In this document: piece after piece, positions 17,734-27,424 of the stretch | How positions within the stretch are numbered: position 1 is the first letter of the stretch | How the letters are laid out: each line of letters starts with the position of its first letter | Source: Pedosphaera parvula Ellin514 | GTDB lineage: Bacteria > Verrucomicrobiota > Verrucomicrobiia > Limisphaerales > Pedosphaeraceae | Direction of reading: 5' to 3' | DNA length: 64,000 bases | NCBI RefSeq assembly: GCF_000172555.1 | Contig: NZ_ABOX02000030.1 | Location: forward strand, 1 to 64,000 | The notes under the pieces: model-generated | Seen by the model: only the letters and a program-made list of their open reading frames with translations | Told to the model about the DNA's origin: nothing | Databases searched by the model: none | Position numbers and translations under genes: made by a program

Positions 17734-18468
17734 ATGTCAGAGACGCTGGTCGTAAACGAGATTTATTTGAGCCTGCAGGGCGAAAGCACCTTTGCGGGGC
17801 TGCCTTGCATTTTTGTTCGGCTTACAGCCTGCAACCTGCGTTGTTCCTATTGTGATACCGCCTACGCCTTTACTGAAGGTGCGAAGCAGGGGATGGCCGA
17901 AATGTTGGCTGAAATCAGGACATTGGCCGCTTCTTATTCCCAAACTGTGGGCGGTCATAAAATGCCCTTGATCGAACTCACCGGTGGAGAACCGTTGCTA
18001 CAGCCCAATTCACTGCCGCTGATGAAAACCCTCTGCGATGAGGGTTTTACCGTGTTGATCGAAACGAGTGGCGCGCATGATATTTCCAAGATAGATTCAC
18101 GGGTTCGGCGTATTATGGATTTGAAATGTCCCAGCAGCGGGGAAGTGCTGCGCAATCGCCGGGAGAATTTGCGTTATCTCAAGAATTCAGATGAAATTAA
18201 GTTTGTGATTGGCACCGAACAGGATTATGAGTGGGCCAAACAGCAGATTGTCGAACACAAGCTGGATGCCATTTGTCCGCTGCTCTTCTCATGGGTGCAG
18301 CCCTTGACCCCGGAACAGCAGGACAAAGCTTTGAAAAAAGTGCCGGCGGGGCAAACGCCAATCACACGGCTGCAACTAGTGGAGAGGATTATCGCGGATG
18401 CGCTGCCAGTGCGTTTCCAGTTGCAGATGCACAAAATCATTTGGTCTCCGGACCAGCGAGGGGTTTAG
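17734..18468 (+). CDS. queE: 7-carboxy-7-deazaguanine synthase QueE
   Basis: 244 residues. A radical-SAM enzyme of the queuosine pathway: it makes 7-carboxy-7-deazaguanine from 6-carboxytetrahydropterin. The CxxxCxxC cluster motif is C33-C37-C40 in 'TACNLRCSYCDTAY', preceded by the family opening 'VNEIYLSLQGESTFAGLPC'. 'IELTGGEPLLQ' is the GGE motif. Length and order match the family. The aminotransferase gene begins one base after its stop codon. Confidence 0.93.
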   Translation: MSETLVVNEIYLSLQGESTFAGLPCIFVRLTACNLRCSYCDTAYAFTEGAKQGMAEMLAEIRTLAASYSQTVGGHKMPLIELTGGEPLLQPNSLPLMKTLCDEGFTVLIETSGAHDISKIDSRVRRIMDLKCPSSGEVLRNRRENLRYLKNSDEIKFVIGTEQDYEWAKQQIVEHKLDAICPLLFSWVQPLTPEQQDKALKKVPAGQTPITRLQLVERIIADALPVRFQLQMHKIIWSPDQRGV

Positions 18469-18469
18469 G

Positions 18470-19783
18470 GTGAAGCAAACGAAAAAAATTCTAAATGAAT
18501 TGCGCGCTTATGAATCGCGCAATGTCACTTTCATGGAGTCGGATGGTTCCTGGCCCATCGTCTGGGAAAGGGCAAAAGGGGTTCACGTTTGGGACGTGGA
18601 AGGCAGGAAATATCTCGATTTGACCGCGGCGTTCGGAGTAGCCGCCGCCGGGCATGCCAATCCGCGAGTCGTCAGGGCAGGCCAAAGGCAGATGGGCAAG
18701 CTGCTACACGCCATGGGTGATGTGCATCCACACCCGCTTAAGGCGCAATTGGCACGTCAATTGAGCTTGTTGACCTTTGAACGGTGGACGAGAAGCAGGC
18801 GCGTGAGTTCGACCGGAAAGGTGATTTTTTGCAATTCCGGCTTTGAGGCTGTCGAAGCAGCATTAAAAACCGCTGTGCTCGCGACCAGCAAGCCTGGGGT
18901 GATTGCGTTTCAAAAGGGTTATCATGGACTCGGCTATGGCGCGTTGAATGCCACACATCGCGATCATTTCCGCTGGCCGTTTCGTTCACAACTTTCTGGT
19001 TTTGGTAATTTCGTTGAGTTTCCCACCAGGCCAGAACAGTTGAAGAAAGTTGAGCGGGCGATCTGCGAGCTGATGCGGGCCAAGGAAATTGGCGCCATTG
19101 TAATTGAACCGATCCAGGCACGCGGTGGAATCAACGTCCCTCCGCCCAGGTTTCTCAATCTGCTGCGCGATCTATGCGATGAGTTTGGGGCATTACTTAT
19201 TTTGGATGAGGTTTATACCGGATTTGGTCGGACAGGGAAGTGGTTTGCCTGCGAGCATTGGAATACCATTCCTGATCTTATATGTCTTGGCAAAGCCATG
19301 AGCGGAGGCTTTCCAATTTCAGCCTGCGTGGGCCGTGCCGACTTGATGGATGCCGCCTGGCCGGTCTCGAGTGGAGAGGCGATTCATACGAGCACGTTCC
19401 TTGGTCACCCGGTCGGCTGCGCCATGGCACTGGCGCAAATTGAAGAGATCCGGAAACAGGGGCTCGTAAAAAGAAGCGAGCAGTTGGGTAATTATCTCTT
19501 GAAGATGTTGCGCGGTAAAATTAAAAATCCCCAATTTGAAATCAATGTGCGCGGCATGGGTTTGATGGTTGGGGTTGATCTATGCCTGGCCGAAGGTGTG
19601 CCAGCCACGATCGTGTCGCTGCGGATCATCAAGGAAATGCTCCATCGCGGCTTCGTCATGCTCCCGGAAGGAGAGCATGCCAATGTGATCAGTTTTACGC
19701 CCCCGTTGACCATCACGCGGGAACAGCTCGCAGAAACAGTGAAGGCGCTGCAATCTCTTTTGAGCCACGAGAAGACTTCATGA
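18470..19783 (+). CDS. Class III PLP-dependent aminotransferase
   Basis: About 437 residues from a GTG at 18470, immediately after the queE stop; an earlier ATG lies inside queE and encodes nonsense. Fold-type I motifs are present: 'FCNSGFEAVEAALKTA', 'GYHGLGYGALNATH', the PLP-ring Asp D246 in 'LLILDEVYTGFGRTG', and the Schiff-base Lys K275 in 'ICLGKAMSGGFPI'. The family covers ornithine, acetylornithine, 4-aminobutyrate and glutamate-semialdehyde enzymes, and the substrate cannot be told by eye. Its stop overlaps the rsmA start (ATGA). Confidence 0.85.
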   Translation: MKQTKKILNELRAYESRNVTFMESDGSWPIVWERAKGVHVWDVEGRKYLDLTAAFGVAAAGHANPRVVRAGQRQMGKLLHAMGDVHPHPLKAQLARQLSLLTFERWTRSRRVSSTGKVIFCNSGFEAVEAALKTAVLATSKPGVIAFQKGYHGLGYGALNATHRDHFRWPFRSQLSGFGNFVEFPTRPEQLKKVERAICELMRAKEIGAIVIEPIQARGGINVPPPRFLNLLRDLCDEFGALLILDEVYTGFGRTGKWFACEHWNTIPDLICLGKAMSGGFPISACVGRADLMDAAWPVSSGEAIHTSTFLGHPVGCAMALAQIEEIRKQGLVKRSEQLGNYLLKMLRGKIKNPQFEINVRGMGLMVGVDLCLAEGVPATIVSLRIIKEMLHRGFVMLPEGEHANVISFTPPLTITREQLAETVKALQSLLSHEKTS

Positions 19784-20616
19784 AGCTTACGGAAATGAAA
19801 CAGATCCTGGCCTCGGGCCAGATTCAATTGACCAAGTCGCTCGGGCAAAACTTCCTGCATGACCAGAATCAATTGCGTCGCATCGCGGATGGGGCGGAGC
19901 TTTCCAAAAGCGACAAAGTCCTGGAGATCGGCCCGGGTTTGGGGCCGCTCACTGAACTGCTGATTGAGCGGGCGGGAGAAGTTCTCGCCATCGAGAAGGA
20001 CAGGCGGTTGGTGGATTTCCTTGAGAAGCGTTACGCAAATACCGCCGGTTTTACTCTCCTTCACCAGGACGCTCTCGAATATATTCGGCGTGAGCCGCAG
20101 GATTGGAGCAGTTGGAAACTTGTAGCCAATCTTCCTTACTCGGTTGCTTCACCAATATTGGTTGACCTGGCACAGTCAAAGGGTTGCCCGCGGATGATGG
20201 TGGTCACGTTGCAGTTGGAAGTCGCGCGCCGGCTCGTGGCGCAAACCGACGATGATGATTATGGTGTGCTGTCATTGCTGATCCAGCTCTACTACGAGCC
20301 GCAGGGCCATTTCAAAATTCCCTCTGACTGTTTCTTTCCTGCGCCCGATGTTGATTCCGCATGCGTGGTCCTGAAGCGCCGTGAGCAACCATTGCTGACT
20401 TCGGAGTTGAATGATGCATTCGCGCGGTTGGTGAAGCTGGCCTTGTCGCAGAGACGAAAAATGATGCTGAAGCTCCTCAAACAGAACTGGCCAGTCGAGA
20501 AGTTGACGGCTGCTTTTGAAGAACTCCAGCTTTCGCCGCAGATCAGGGCGGAGAAAGTTTCATTGGAGCAGTTTGTTCGATTAACTCAAATTCTTGACGG
20601 GAGCTCCACGACCTGA
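19780..20616 (+). CDS. rsmA: 16S rRNA dimethyladenosine transferase RsmA (KsgA)
   Basis: 278 residues from the ATG at 19780. It dimethylates two adjacent adenosines in the 3'-terminal hairpin of 16S rRNA. The opening 'KSLGQNFLHDQNQLRRI' and the SAM motif 'VLEIGPGLGPLTELLIERAG' are standard, the catalytic motif is N-L-P-Y in 'LVANLPYSVASPILVDL', and 'FFPAPDVDSACVVLKRR' is the family motif before the C-terminal helical domain. The gene is coupled on both sides: ATGA with the aminotransferase, and TGA-GTG with the exonuclease-like gene. Confidence 0.95.
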   Translation: MKLTEMKQILASGQIQLTKSLGQNFLHDQNQLRRIADGAELSKSDKVLEIGPGLGPLTELLIERAGEVLAIEKDRRLVDFLEKRYANTAGFTLLHQDALEYIRREPQDWSSWKLVANLPYSVASPILVDLAQSKGCPRMMVVTLQLEVARRLVAQTDDDDYGVLSLLIQLYYEPQGHFKIPSDCFFPAPDVDSACVVLKRREQPLLTSELNDAFARLVKLALSQRRKMMLKLLKQNWPVEKLTAAFEELQLSPQIRAEKVSLEQFVRLTQILDGSSTT

Positions 20617-21186
20617 GTGAAAGAGATCTACATCAGCACTGACGTCGAAACCGATGGCCCAATTCCCGGGCCGCATTCGATGTTGAGTTTCGGTTCGGCG
20701 GCTTATCGGCCGGACAAAACTCTGGTGGATACTTTTAGCGCGAACCTCGAAACCTTGCCGGGGGCAGAAGGCGCGCCGGAGACAATGAACTGGTGGAAAA
20801 CGCAACCCGATGCCTGGGCCGCTTGTCGCAAGGATTTGCAATCTCCGGAAGTGGCCATGAAGAACTACGTGGCGTGGATCAAGCAATTGCCGGGAAAGCC
20901 TGTTTTCGTTGCCTATCCTGCGGGGTTCGATTTTCTCTTCGTGTACTGGTATTTGATTCGCTTCGCCGGGGAGAGTCCGTTTTCACATTCAGCCATCGAT
21001 ATAAAGACCTATGCCATGGCGATGCTAAAAACAGGATATCGCGATTCCACAAAGCGACAGATGCCAAGGCATTGGTTCGACAAGTTGCCGCACACACATT
21101 GTGCATTGGACGACGCCATTGAACAGGGAGCGTTGTTCTGTAATATGTTGGCGGAAAATTTAAAGTCTGGAACAAAGCAGAAATAA
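20617..21186 (+). CDS. DnaQ/DEDD-type 3'-5' exonuclease-like protein
   Basis: 189 residues from a GTG directly after the rsmA stop. The first acidic motif is D9-x-E11 in '[17 protein letters not shown]'. '[17 protein letters not shown]' would be motif II with its Asp, and '[19 protein letters not shown]' motif III with His and Asp spaced as in DEDDh nucleases. '[11 protein letters not shown]' is a family-specific insert. It probably trims RNA or DNA 3' ends; the actual substrate is unknown. Position after rsmA fits an RNA-processing role but does not prove it. Confidence 0.75.
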   Translation: MKEIYISTDVETDGPIPGPHSMLSFGSAAYRPDKTLVDTFSANLETLPGAEGAPETMNWWKTQPDAWAACRKDLQSPEVAMKNYVAWIKQLPGKPVFVAYPAGFDFLFVYWYLIRFAGESPFSHSAIDIKTYAMAMLKTGYRDSTKRQMPRHWFDKLPHTHCALDDAIEQGALFCNMLAENLKSGTKQK

Positions 21187-21238
21187 TGAACGGGCCTTAA
21201 CTCAAGACGTTGCGGCCAAGCTTTAACTGAAAGGAAAA

Positions 21239-21772
21239 ATGGGTCTGGGACAAAGAGCAGATGAGATTTTTGATGTAGTGAATGAATTTGATGAAGTCGT
21301 TGGCCGGGAAAAGCGGGGCGAGGTTCATCGTTTAGGCTTGCGCCATCGCGCCGTGCATGTGCTGGTGTTTAATTCACGAGGTGAAGTTTTCCTGCAAAAG
21401 CGGTCCATGAAAAAGGATACGTTTCCCGGCGTTTGGGATTCTTCATCCTCCGGTCATCTGGATTCCGGGGAAGATTACGACTCTTGCGCAGTGAGGGAGT
21501 TGTGGGAAGAGATTGGTTTAAAGCTGGATAATGCTCCGGCCCGCCTGTTCAAGATCAGCGCCTGTCTGGAAACAGGCGAGGAATTCGTCTGGGTTTATCA
21601 TTGCGAGGCAGAAGGGCCTTTTAACCTTCACCCGGACGAAATTGAAGAGGGGAGATGGTTTGCGCCTCAAGCGGTAAACCGCTGGCTGGCAGAGCGCCCG
21701 CAGGATTTCGCCCGGGCGTTTTTGCTAATCTGGTCGAAGGCGGCTCCGACTCTGGCAAAAGGCGCTGAATAG
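21239..21772 (+). CDS. NUDIX hydrolase, isopentenyl-diphosphate isomerase-like subgroup
   Basis: 177 residues. The Nudix box is complete: G-x5-E-x7-R-E-L-x-E-E-x-G-L in 'GHLDSGEDYDSCAVRELWEE' and the following 'IGL'. The N-terminal 'EIFDVVNEFDEVVGREKRGE' and 'HRAVHVLVFNSRGEVFLQKR' are typical of the YfcD/Idi-like subgroup, whose substrates are mostly undefined. A short gap (52 bases) separates it from the exonuclease gene, so it may be on the same transcript. Confidence 0.85.
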   Translation: MGLGQRADEIFDVVNEFDEVVGREKRGEVHRLGLRHRAVHVLVFNSRGEVFLQKRSMKKDTFPGVWDSSSSGHLDSGEDYDSCAVRELWEEIGLKLDNAPARLFKISACLETGEEFVWVYHCEAEGPFNLHPDEIEEGRWFAPQAVNRWLAERPQDFARAFLLIWSKAAPTLAKGAE

Positions 21773-21797
21773 CCTCGCCGCCAGCCGAGTGTTGGCG

Positions 21798-22196
21798 TTA
21801 GTGGCGGAAGATGGAGTCCTTGGGCCGGTCTACAAAATGTAACAGATTGCCTTCACCATCCCGGAAAAAGAGCACCCTTCCACCACCGGCAGCAGGTTTA
21901 ATCTGCTCTGTGAAGATCACTCCTTTTTTCTCCAACTCGGACTTGGCTTGTTCAATCGACTCAACCTGTAGAGCCAAATGTCGAAAACCCGCCAACGTAT
22001 TGTGGCCGGTTACAGGGTTGACAGACTCACACTGATAAATTTCCAGCATGAGCCCACCGGGAAATTGCACGAAAAAGGCTGGAGGTATCTGGCCGCTTTC
22101 GAAAACGACTTTTGCTCCCAGTACGTTCACGTACCAATCTTTAAGTTGTGTCGGATTGCTGGCAGGCAAGCCCAAATGTTCAACTGTTCTAATCAT
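21798..22196 (-). CDS. VOC-family (glyoxalase/dioxygenase-fold) protein
   Basis: About 132 residues from the ATG at 22196; upstream in-frame codons run into the divergent promoter region. It has two beta-alpha-beta-beta-beta units: 'VEHLGLPASNPTQLKDWYVN' to 'GGLMLEIYQCE', and 'FRHLALQVESIEQAKSELEK' to 'GEGNLLHFVDRPKD'. The metal-ligand pattern (H7, E near 56, H near 75, and a late E or H) looks kept. The family ranges from glyoxalase I to fosfomycin resistance enzymes, and the substrate is unknown. Confidence 0.8.
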   Translation of the reverse strand: MIRTVEHLGLPASNPTQLKDWYVNVLGAKVVFESGQIPPAFFVQFPGGLMLEIYQCESVNPVTGHNTLAGFRHLALQVESIEQAKSELEKKGVIFTEQIKPAAGGGRVLFFRDGEGNLLHFVDRPKDSIFRH

Positions 22197-22338
22197 TTTT
22201 TTAGAAATTAATGGAAATCCCCGCGGGAAGCACCACAATAAAAGTGTGTCGCAAGCGATCATGCCATGATGTGCCTGCGCTTGACGCATGGTTATACGTC
22301 CGTTACGTTGCGCCACTGAATCAATGAGAGATAATAAT

Positions 22339-22971
22339 ATGCAAAATTTTCTTGTTCCAATGGTGGTCGAGCAGACCGGGCGGGGCGAACGTGGGTATGA
22401 CATTTATTCCCGGTTGCTGGTGGACCGCATTGTGTTTTTGGGTACGCCAGTGGATGACATGGTGGCCAACCTGATTATTGCACAGTTGCTGTTCCTGCAA
22501 ATGAGCGACCCCAAGAAGGACATTCATCTTTATATCAATTCTCCCGGTGGCAGTGTGACTGCCGGCCTGGCGATTTATGATACCATGCAATTCCTGACCT
22601 GCGATGTGAATACCTATTGCATCGGCCAGGCAGCGAGCATGGGCGCCGTCCTGCTCTGTGGCGGCACCAAAGGCAAGCGTTATGCGCTGCCGAACGCCAA
22701 TATCATGATCCACCAGGTTCTGGGCGGTGCTGAAGGCCAGGCCAGCGATGTGGAGATCCGCGTCAAGTATATGTTGCGCCTTAAGCAGCGCTTGAATGGT
22801 ATTATTTCAAAGCATACCGGCAAACCGATTGAACAAGTGGAAAAGGATTGTGATCGCGATAATTTCATGACCTCTGATGAGGCAAAAGCCTATGGTCTCG
22901 TGGATGAAGTGGTGCAATCCCGCAAGGAGATTCACACCCTGGTGGCTGGACAGGTTGATAAAAAGGACTAG
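22339..22971 (+). CDS. clpP: ATP-dependent Clp protease proteolytic subunit ClpP
   Basis: 210 residues from the ATG at 22339; an in-frame ATG at 22324 is also possible. The Ser-His-Asp triad is S100 ('[12 protein letters not shown]'), H125 ('[11 protein letters not shown]') and D174 ('[13 protein letters not shown]'). '[20 protein letters not shown]' and '[20 protein letters not shown]' are standard. ClpP forms the double heptameric chamber that degrades substrates fed by ClpX. clpX begins five bases after the stop, so the two are co-transcribed. Confidence 0.97.
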   Translation: MQNFLVPMVVEQTGRGERGYDIYSRLLVDRIVFLGTPVDDMVANLIIAQLLFLQMSDPKKDIHLYINSPGGSVTAGLAIYDTMQFLTCDVNTYCIGQAASMGAVLLCGGTKGKRYALPNANIMIHQVLGGAEGQASDVEIRVKYMLRLKQRLNGIISKHTGKPIEQVEKDCDRDNFMTSDEAKAYGLVDEVVQSRKEIHTLVAGQVDKKD

Positions 22972-22976
22972 TTCTC

Positions 22977-24275
22977 ATGGCGCGGCCGACCAATATTACG
23001 TTGTGCAGCTTTTGCGGGAAGTCTCATGCGGAAGTCAAGAAGCTGATTGCTGGACCAGGTGTTTACATCTGTGACAACTGCGTAGTCCTCTGCAAAAGCG
23101 TGCTCGACAAGGAAATGTCGGCACAGGCGAAAAAAGCCAGGCCCCAGTTTAACATTCCCAAGCCAATCGATATCAAGCGCCAGCTTGACCGGCATTGTAT
23201 TGGCCAGGATCACGCCAAGAAAACCCTGGCCGTCGCAGTTCATAATCATTACAAACGCATTCTGCACGAACCCGGCGCTCAGGCGAATGAAACCGAAGGT
23301 GCTGAGGACTTAGCCGCCGATCGCCACGCCGAGGTGGAGATTGAAAAAAGCAACATCCTGATGGTCGGCCCAACCGGTTCCGGCAAGACATTGCTTGCCC
23401 GCACCCTGGCTCAAATCCTGGACGTTCCTTTTGCGATAGCTGATGCCACCACGTTGACCGAAGCTGGTTATGTGGGCGAAGACGTGGAAAATATTATCCT
23501 GCGTCTGCTGCAAAATGCGGATTACGACGTGAAACGCGCGCAACGCGGCATTGTTTACATCGACGAGATTGACAAGATCGCCCGCAAGACGGAGAACGTT
23601 TCGATCACGAGGGATGTTTCCGGCGAGGGAGTGCAACAGGCTTTGCTGAAGATTTTGGAAGGCACCATTTGCAATGTTCCTCCGCAAGGTGGGCGCAAGC
23701 ATCCACAACAGGAATACATCCGCGTGGATACCAGCCATATCCTTTTCATTTGTGGCGGAGCGTTCGTGGGTTTGGAGAAGGTCATTCACCGCCGCCTCGG
23801 CAAGCATGTCATGGGTTTTAACGCGGTGGAGCAGGGACATAAGGCAGCTTCAGTGGATCGCCTGCAAATTTTGCAGCATATTGAACCGGAAGATTTGTTA
23901 TCCTTCGGCTTCATTCCTGAATTCATCGGCCGCCTGCCCATGATGACCGTGCTCTCCGAGCTTACGGAAGATCAACTGGTCTCCATTCTTACAGACCCCA
24001 AGAACGCACTGGTGAAACAGTTTGGAAAACTTCTGGCAATGGAGGGTGTGGAGCTGGAATTCTCCGAGGATGCTTTGCGGGAATTGTCCTTTCAGGCTCT
24101 CAAAAAGGGGACTGGCGCGCGCGCGTTGCGTGGTCTGCTGGAAAGAATCATGCTCGATGTGATGTACGATATCCCCGGCAGTGATGACGTGCTTTCCGTG
24201 ACGATCACCAGGCCTGTCGTGCGCAACGAGAGCAAGCCCCTCATCCGTCGCAAGCAGGACCAGGCGGCAGCCTGA
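22977..24275 (+). CDS. clpX: ATP-dependent Clp protease ATPase subunit ClpX
   Basis: 432 residues. The N-terminal zinc finger is C10-C13-C32-C35 ('[12 protein letters not shown]', '[11 protein letters not shown]'). Walker A is '[18 protein letters not shown]' (about residue 128), Walker B '[14 protein letters not shown]' (about 190), the pore loop region '[10 protein letters not shown]', and sensor '[17 protein letters not shown]'. The IGF-type loop for ClpP docking corresponds to '[13 protein letters not shown]'. ClpX unfolds tagged proteins into ClpP. It follows clpP by five bases and converges on the PQQ-propeller gene. Confidence 0.97.
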   Translation: MARPTNITLCSFCGKSHAEVKKLIAGPGVYICDNCVVLCKSVLDKEMSAQAKKARPQFNIPKPIDIKRQLDRHCIGQDHAKKTLAVAVHNHYKRILHEPGAQANETEGAEDLAADRHAEVEIEKSNILMVGPTGSGKTLLARTLAQILDVPFAIADATTLTEAGYVGEDVENIILRLLQNADYDVKRAQRGIVYIDEIDKIARKTENVSITRDVSGEGVQQALLKILEGTICNVPPQGGRKHPQQEYIRVDTSHILFICGGAFVGLEKVIHRRLGKHVMGFNAVEQGHKAASVDRLQILQHIEPEDLLSFGFIPEFIGRLPMMTVLSELTEDQLVSILTDPKNALVKQFGKLLAMEGVELEFSEDALRELSFQALKKGTGARALRGLLERIMLDVMYDIPGSDDVLSVTITRPVVRNESKPLIRRKQDQAAA

Positions 24276-24293
24276 TCCCAATCAACAGCGACT

Positions 24294-26735
24294 CTACAGG
24301 CTGAGAAATTTCAGCACCTGCAACTCATCCCTGAACTCGATGAGTATCCAGTTTTGATTGGCTTCGGCTCTCATGCCGGGTTTGGTCTGAAAATAATTCC
24401 ACATGATTTTGCCGTTGGACGGGTCCAGGCGATAGAAGTTGTAATGGTAATCTGGGCCCTCTTCCAGGCGCAACGCAACCATCATGGTTGAAACCTTGCC
24501 GATGTAGATGTATTTGCCGGAAATCAGGAGTTGCTCGCCGATTTTGACGACTTCCCAAAGTTTTTTGCCCGTCTTCGGATCCACCTTCAACATCACACTT
24601 TCCGGCCTGTTCTTGAGATTAACCTGCTTGGAGTATTGGATTGAGTCCGGGCTGGCCGTTGTGCTCGTCAGGTAAATATTTCCTTTCTCATCGAGCTGAA
24701 TCTTGGAAATTCCCACACTGGTCAGGCGCCAGCGCACTGCGCCGTTCGCCAAATCGAAGCACGTGAGCATGCCTTGATCTGCAAAATAGACGGCATCGCC
24801 GGTTTCAATGGCCGGAGCCTGGGAATCTCCGCCAAACTCGAAATCATATCCGTAATGCGACCCGGCGGAATACGTCAGCTTGGCGTCCCAAAGCTTTTTA
24901 TTATTCTTATCCAAAACCACGAGCGATTTCCCCGCCGCGACCACATCCACGGTCTTTAACGGGAAAATAGTTGGTGCTCCCACGACCTCGCCCGTCCAAT
25001 CCGGCGTGCCTTTTGCCAGCCAACGATGCACCGTAACCTGATAACGGCTCACATCCTCCTGCACGCTGCTGCCGCCATTTTCGCGTTGCATATCATTCAG
25101 CAACTCCTCCGATGCATCCAGGCTCTGGGAAGCGGTCATATTGCCACTATCCAGAATGGATTTCTTTTTGGCTTTCATGGCCTCATGCACTTCAACCTTA
25201 TGTTCCAAAAGCTTCACCTTCATTTCGGCCACGTTCGCGCCGGCCGAAATAAAGTTGTTTTGCGCGTACGGGCTGAAATCAAAATTCTCATCCAGAGCAC
25301 TGGCCGTTGTTTGTGTCGTAGTTGGGGTGACCGCCTTCCTGGCAACCACACCCGTTACTTTGTTGGTTTTCGAACCGGCGCCTGTTTTCGCGGTTGCAGC
25401 CGTGGCACTGGCTGGCTGTGCCTTCGCCGGAGAGAGATCAACCTCTTCCGTTTGCATGGTGCCACTCGGCAATGAAATTTGGGTCAACACCCGATGCATT
25501 CGATCCGGCATCGAAACTGCCAGTATCCCATTCTCATCATGACTGAGATGAATGACTTCGGATTTGAGGTCGACATCCGGTTTCGCACTGCCGGTCTGGC
25601 GATCAAAGCGCGCGATGCGGTTATTAAACAGTATCCAAATGTCGGTTTCTGTCGGAATCACTTCCTTAATGTTGAATTCATCACGATAAGAAAAGCTCAG
25701 GTCATCATCCGATGAACTGCTGTTTTCTTCGGCAGTGGGCACCTTTTTCTTGACGATTTCCGCCGCTGCCTCCGCCTTCATCAATTCCGGATCAGAAGTG
25801 CGGATTTTATTATTGCTGTTCGTTTTTCCGGCTGGTTTCGGCCGCGGAGCGGGCACGCTGGCTTCAGTATTGAGTGGTGTGGCCCACAATTGCTTCTGCT
25901 GCGCCACATCGAAAAGACTGATTTGCTTTTCTTTAATCGAGAGCAATTGTCCCGGTCCAATCAACTTGTAATATCCCCGTGGTTGCTTTTGGACAAACGC
26001 AACCGAATAAACCTTCTTCGGCATGGAGCCAAACCACTCATACCAAATCCATCCGCCCAAGAGCAGCAACAGCACGCCCACGATGGCATAGGCAATCAGG
26101 CGCGCTTTTCCGCTCTCCTTTGCCTGCACCGCACTGCGTTGCTGGGCGTAAACAGGAATACTCATCTTCTTCGAGTTCGCCTGGTTGCGACAATAGACGG
26201 AGCAAACGTAGCCGAACATCTCCATGCATTTTAAGCACATCGGCTTGCCGCAAACGCGACACGTCTCCACCGGATCATCCGTGGGATGTTTCGGGCATTT
26301 GTTCGCGGCAACTGCCGGGGCCGAAGCCGCTGCCGTCGCTGCCGGAGCGGCATGACTCACCGCCGGTTTGGAAATGCGCAATCCCCCTTGCGACGGAGCG
26401 GGTGGTGTCGGTGCTGCGGGTACAGCCGCTGCTGTCGCCGGACTGGCTGCTGGAATCGCGGGCTGTGCAGAAATGGCAGGCACAGGCGCTGAACTCGATT
26501 GTGCCGTTGGCAGGCTGGGAATTTTAATCGCGGGAATGCCGGGGTTGGCAGAAGCAGCGGGCGTGGCAGGTGCCGGTTTCGCTGCTGCGAGTTGCTGCTT
26601 GATCACCTCGTTTGCCAACCCGGTCGCATCGGAATTGCAGCTGGGACAATTGATCGGCACCGGCATCCGTTCATTGACCGGTTCGACCTCAAATTCAAAA
26701 CGCGTTCCGCACGTGCACTGGACTTTTACTTTCAT
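24294..26735 (-). CDS. Zinc-ribbon / B-box-like membrane protein with PQQ-type propeller
   Basis: 813 residues. An N-terminal zinc ribbon (C-x-C in 'VQCTCGTRFEFEVE', C-x2-C in 'INCPSCNSDA') is followed by an Ala/Pro-rich linker (about 65-145), a second Cys/His cluster at about 147-183 resembling a B-box finger ('CPKHPTDDPVETCRVCGKPM', 'CLKCMEMFGYVCSVYC'), and one membrane helix ('LIAYAIVGVLLLLLGGWIWY', about 212-231). The rest is a beta-propeller with PQQ-like strands ('GAVRWRLTSVGISKIQLDEK', 'DPKTGKKLWEVVKIG'). Cytoplasmic zinc domains plus an outside propeller suggest a sensor or scaffold; this is inference. It starts two bases after the pseudopilin stop. Confidence 0.7.
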   Translation of the reverse strand: MKVKVQCTCGTRFEFEVEPVNERMPVPINCPSCNSDATGLANEVIKQQLAAAKPAPATPAASANPGIPAIKIPSLPTAQSSSAPVPAISAQPAIPAASPATAAAVPAAPTPPAPSQGGLRISKPAVSHAAPAATAAASAPAVAANKCPKHPTDDPVETCRVCGKPMCLKCMEMFGYVCSVYCRNQANSKKMSIPVYAQQRSAVQAKESGKARLIAYAIVGVLLLLLGGWIWYEWFGSMPKKVYSVAFVQKQPRGYYKLIGPGQLLSIKEKQISLFDVAQQKQLWATPLNTEASVPAPRPKPAGKTNSNNKIRTSDPELMKAEAAAEIVKKKVPTAEENSSSSDDDLSFSYRDEFNIKEVIPTETDIWILFNNRIARFDRQTGSAKPDVDLKSEVIHLSHDENGILAVSMPDRMHRVLTQISLPSGTMQTEEVDLSPAKAQPASATAATAKTGAGSKTNKVTGVVARKAVTPTTTQTTASALDENFDFSPYAQNNFISAGANVAEMKVKLLEHKVEVHEAMKAKKKSILDSGNMTASQSLDASEELLNDMQRENGGSSVQEDVSRYQVTVHRWLAKGTPDWTGEVVGAPTIFPLKTVDVVAAGKSLVVLDKNNKKLWDAKLTYSAGSHYGYDFEFGGDSQAPAIETGDAVYFADQGMLTCFDLANGAVRWRLTSVGISKIQLDEKGNIYLTSTTASPDSIQYSKQVNLKNRPESVMLKVDPKTGKKLWEVVKIGEQLLISGKYIYIGKVSTMMVALRLEEGPDYHYNFYRLDPSNGKIMWNYFQTKPGMRAEANQNWILIEFRDELQVLKFLSL

Positions 26736-26737
26736 GG

Positions 26738-27385
26738 CTAGGGTTTGGGATTGAGCAAAACAACTCCAGGCGCATTCGTCAACGTAAAGGCGGACTGCGC
26801 CGGGCTCGATTGCACATTGCCATCACAAAACATCACGTTGCCGCCGTATTTATTGTGATTCGCTCCGGGCGGTTTTCCATCCGCGGAAAACAAAGGTTGA
26901 CCCGGCAACTTCGAGTTTGTGTTCACCTGCCGGTCAGACATCAGCGGTTGATCGGCTCCATCCTTGCTGGTATGACCCATGTAATAGGCATAGCTGATCT
27001 TGCGATCAATGAACGGTTGCGCATCGGGCAATGGCTTGTCCTTGGTGCCCGGGCAGGTGAAATACTCCGTGCCCGTCGTCGAACGCGGCACCAACTGGCT
27101 CAGCGGAGCCTCGGAGGTTTGCGCATTGACCAGCGTGGGAAATTTATCGTTGTTGTCCATGCTGTAGGTTTTCAAGCCCACATACGTATTCATCAAGTTC
27201 TTCTCACACGCCGCGATCTGCTTCATCTGATAAGACTTCGAACCCCCGCTGAAGTAGAGCGTGAACATGATGATGATGATGACCATCACGATGAGCAATT
27301 CCAACAGCGAGAAGCCGCGATCTCGCCCTTTAAAAGAGGCGCGTCTGTTTCGTTCTGTGCACATGGGATGTAAGCTCATTCTCAT
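26738..27385 (-). CDS. Type II secretion-like pseudopilin with G/F prepilin cleavage site
   Basis: About 215 residues. A short basic leader ends at the prepilin peptidase site G|F in 'DRGFSLLELLIVMVIIIIMF', with the conserved Glu at +5. The C-terminal globular part has the pattern common in Verrucomicrobia and Planctomycetes ('YMDNNDKFPTL'-like 'SMDNNDKFPTLVNA', 'GNVMFCDGNVQSS'). Starts at 27385 and 27364 are both possible. These lone pseudopilins occur in large numbers in this phylum and need not belong to a full secretion system. It lies between the deaminase and the propeller gene on one strand. Confidence 0.8.
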   Translation of the reverse strand: MRMSLHPMCTERNRRASFKGRDRGFSLLELLIVMVIIIIMFTLYFSGGSKSYQMKQIAACEKNLMNTYVGLKTYSMDNNDKFPTLVNAQTSEAPLSQLVPRSTTGTEYFTCPGTKDKPLPDAQPFIDRKISYAYYMGHTSKDGADQPLMSDRQVNTNSKLPGQPLFSADGKPPGANHNKYGGNVMFCDGNVQSSPAQSAFTLTNAPGVVLLNPKP

Positions 27386-27424
27386 TATGCGCCAGAAGAA
27401 AAGGCGTGGCAACTCTTTACCGCG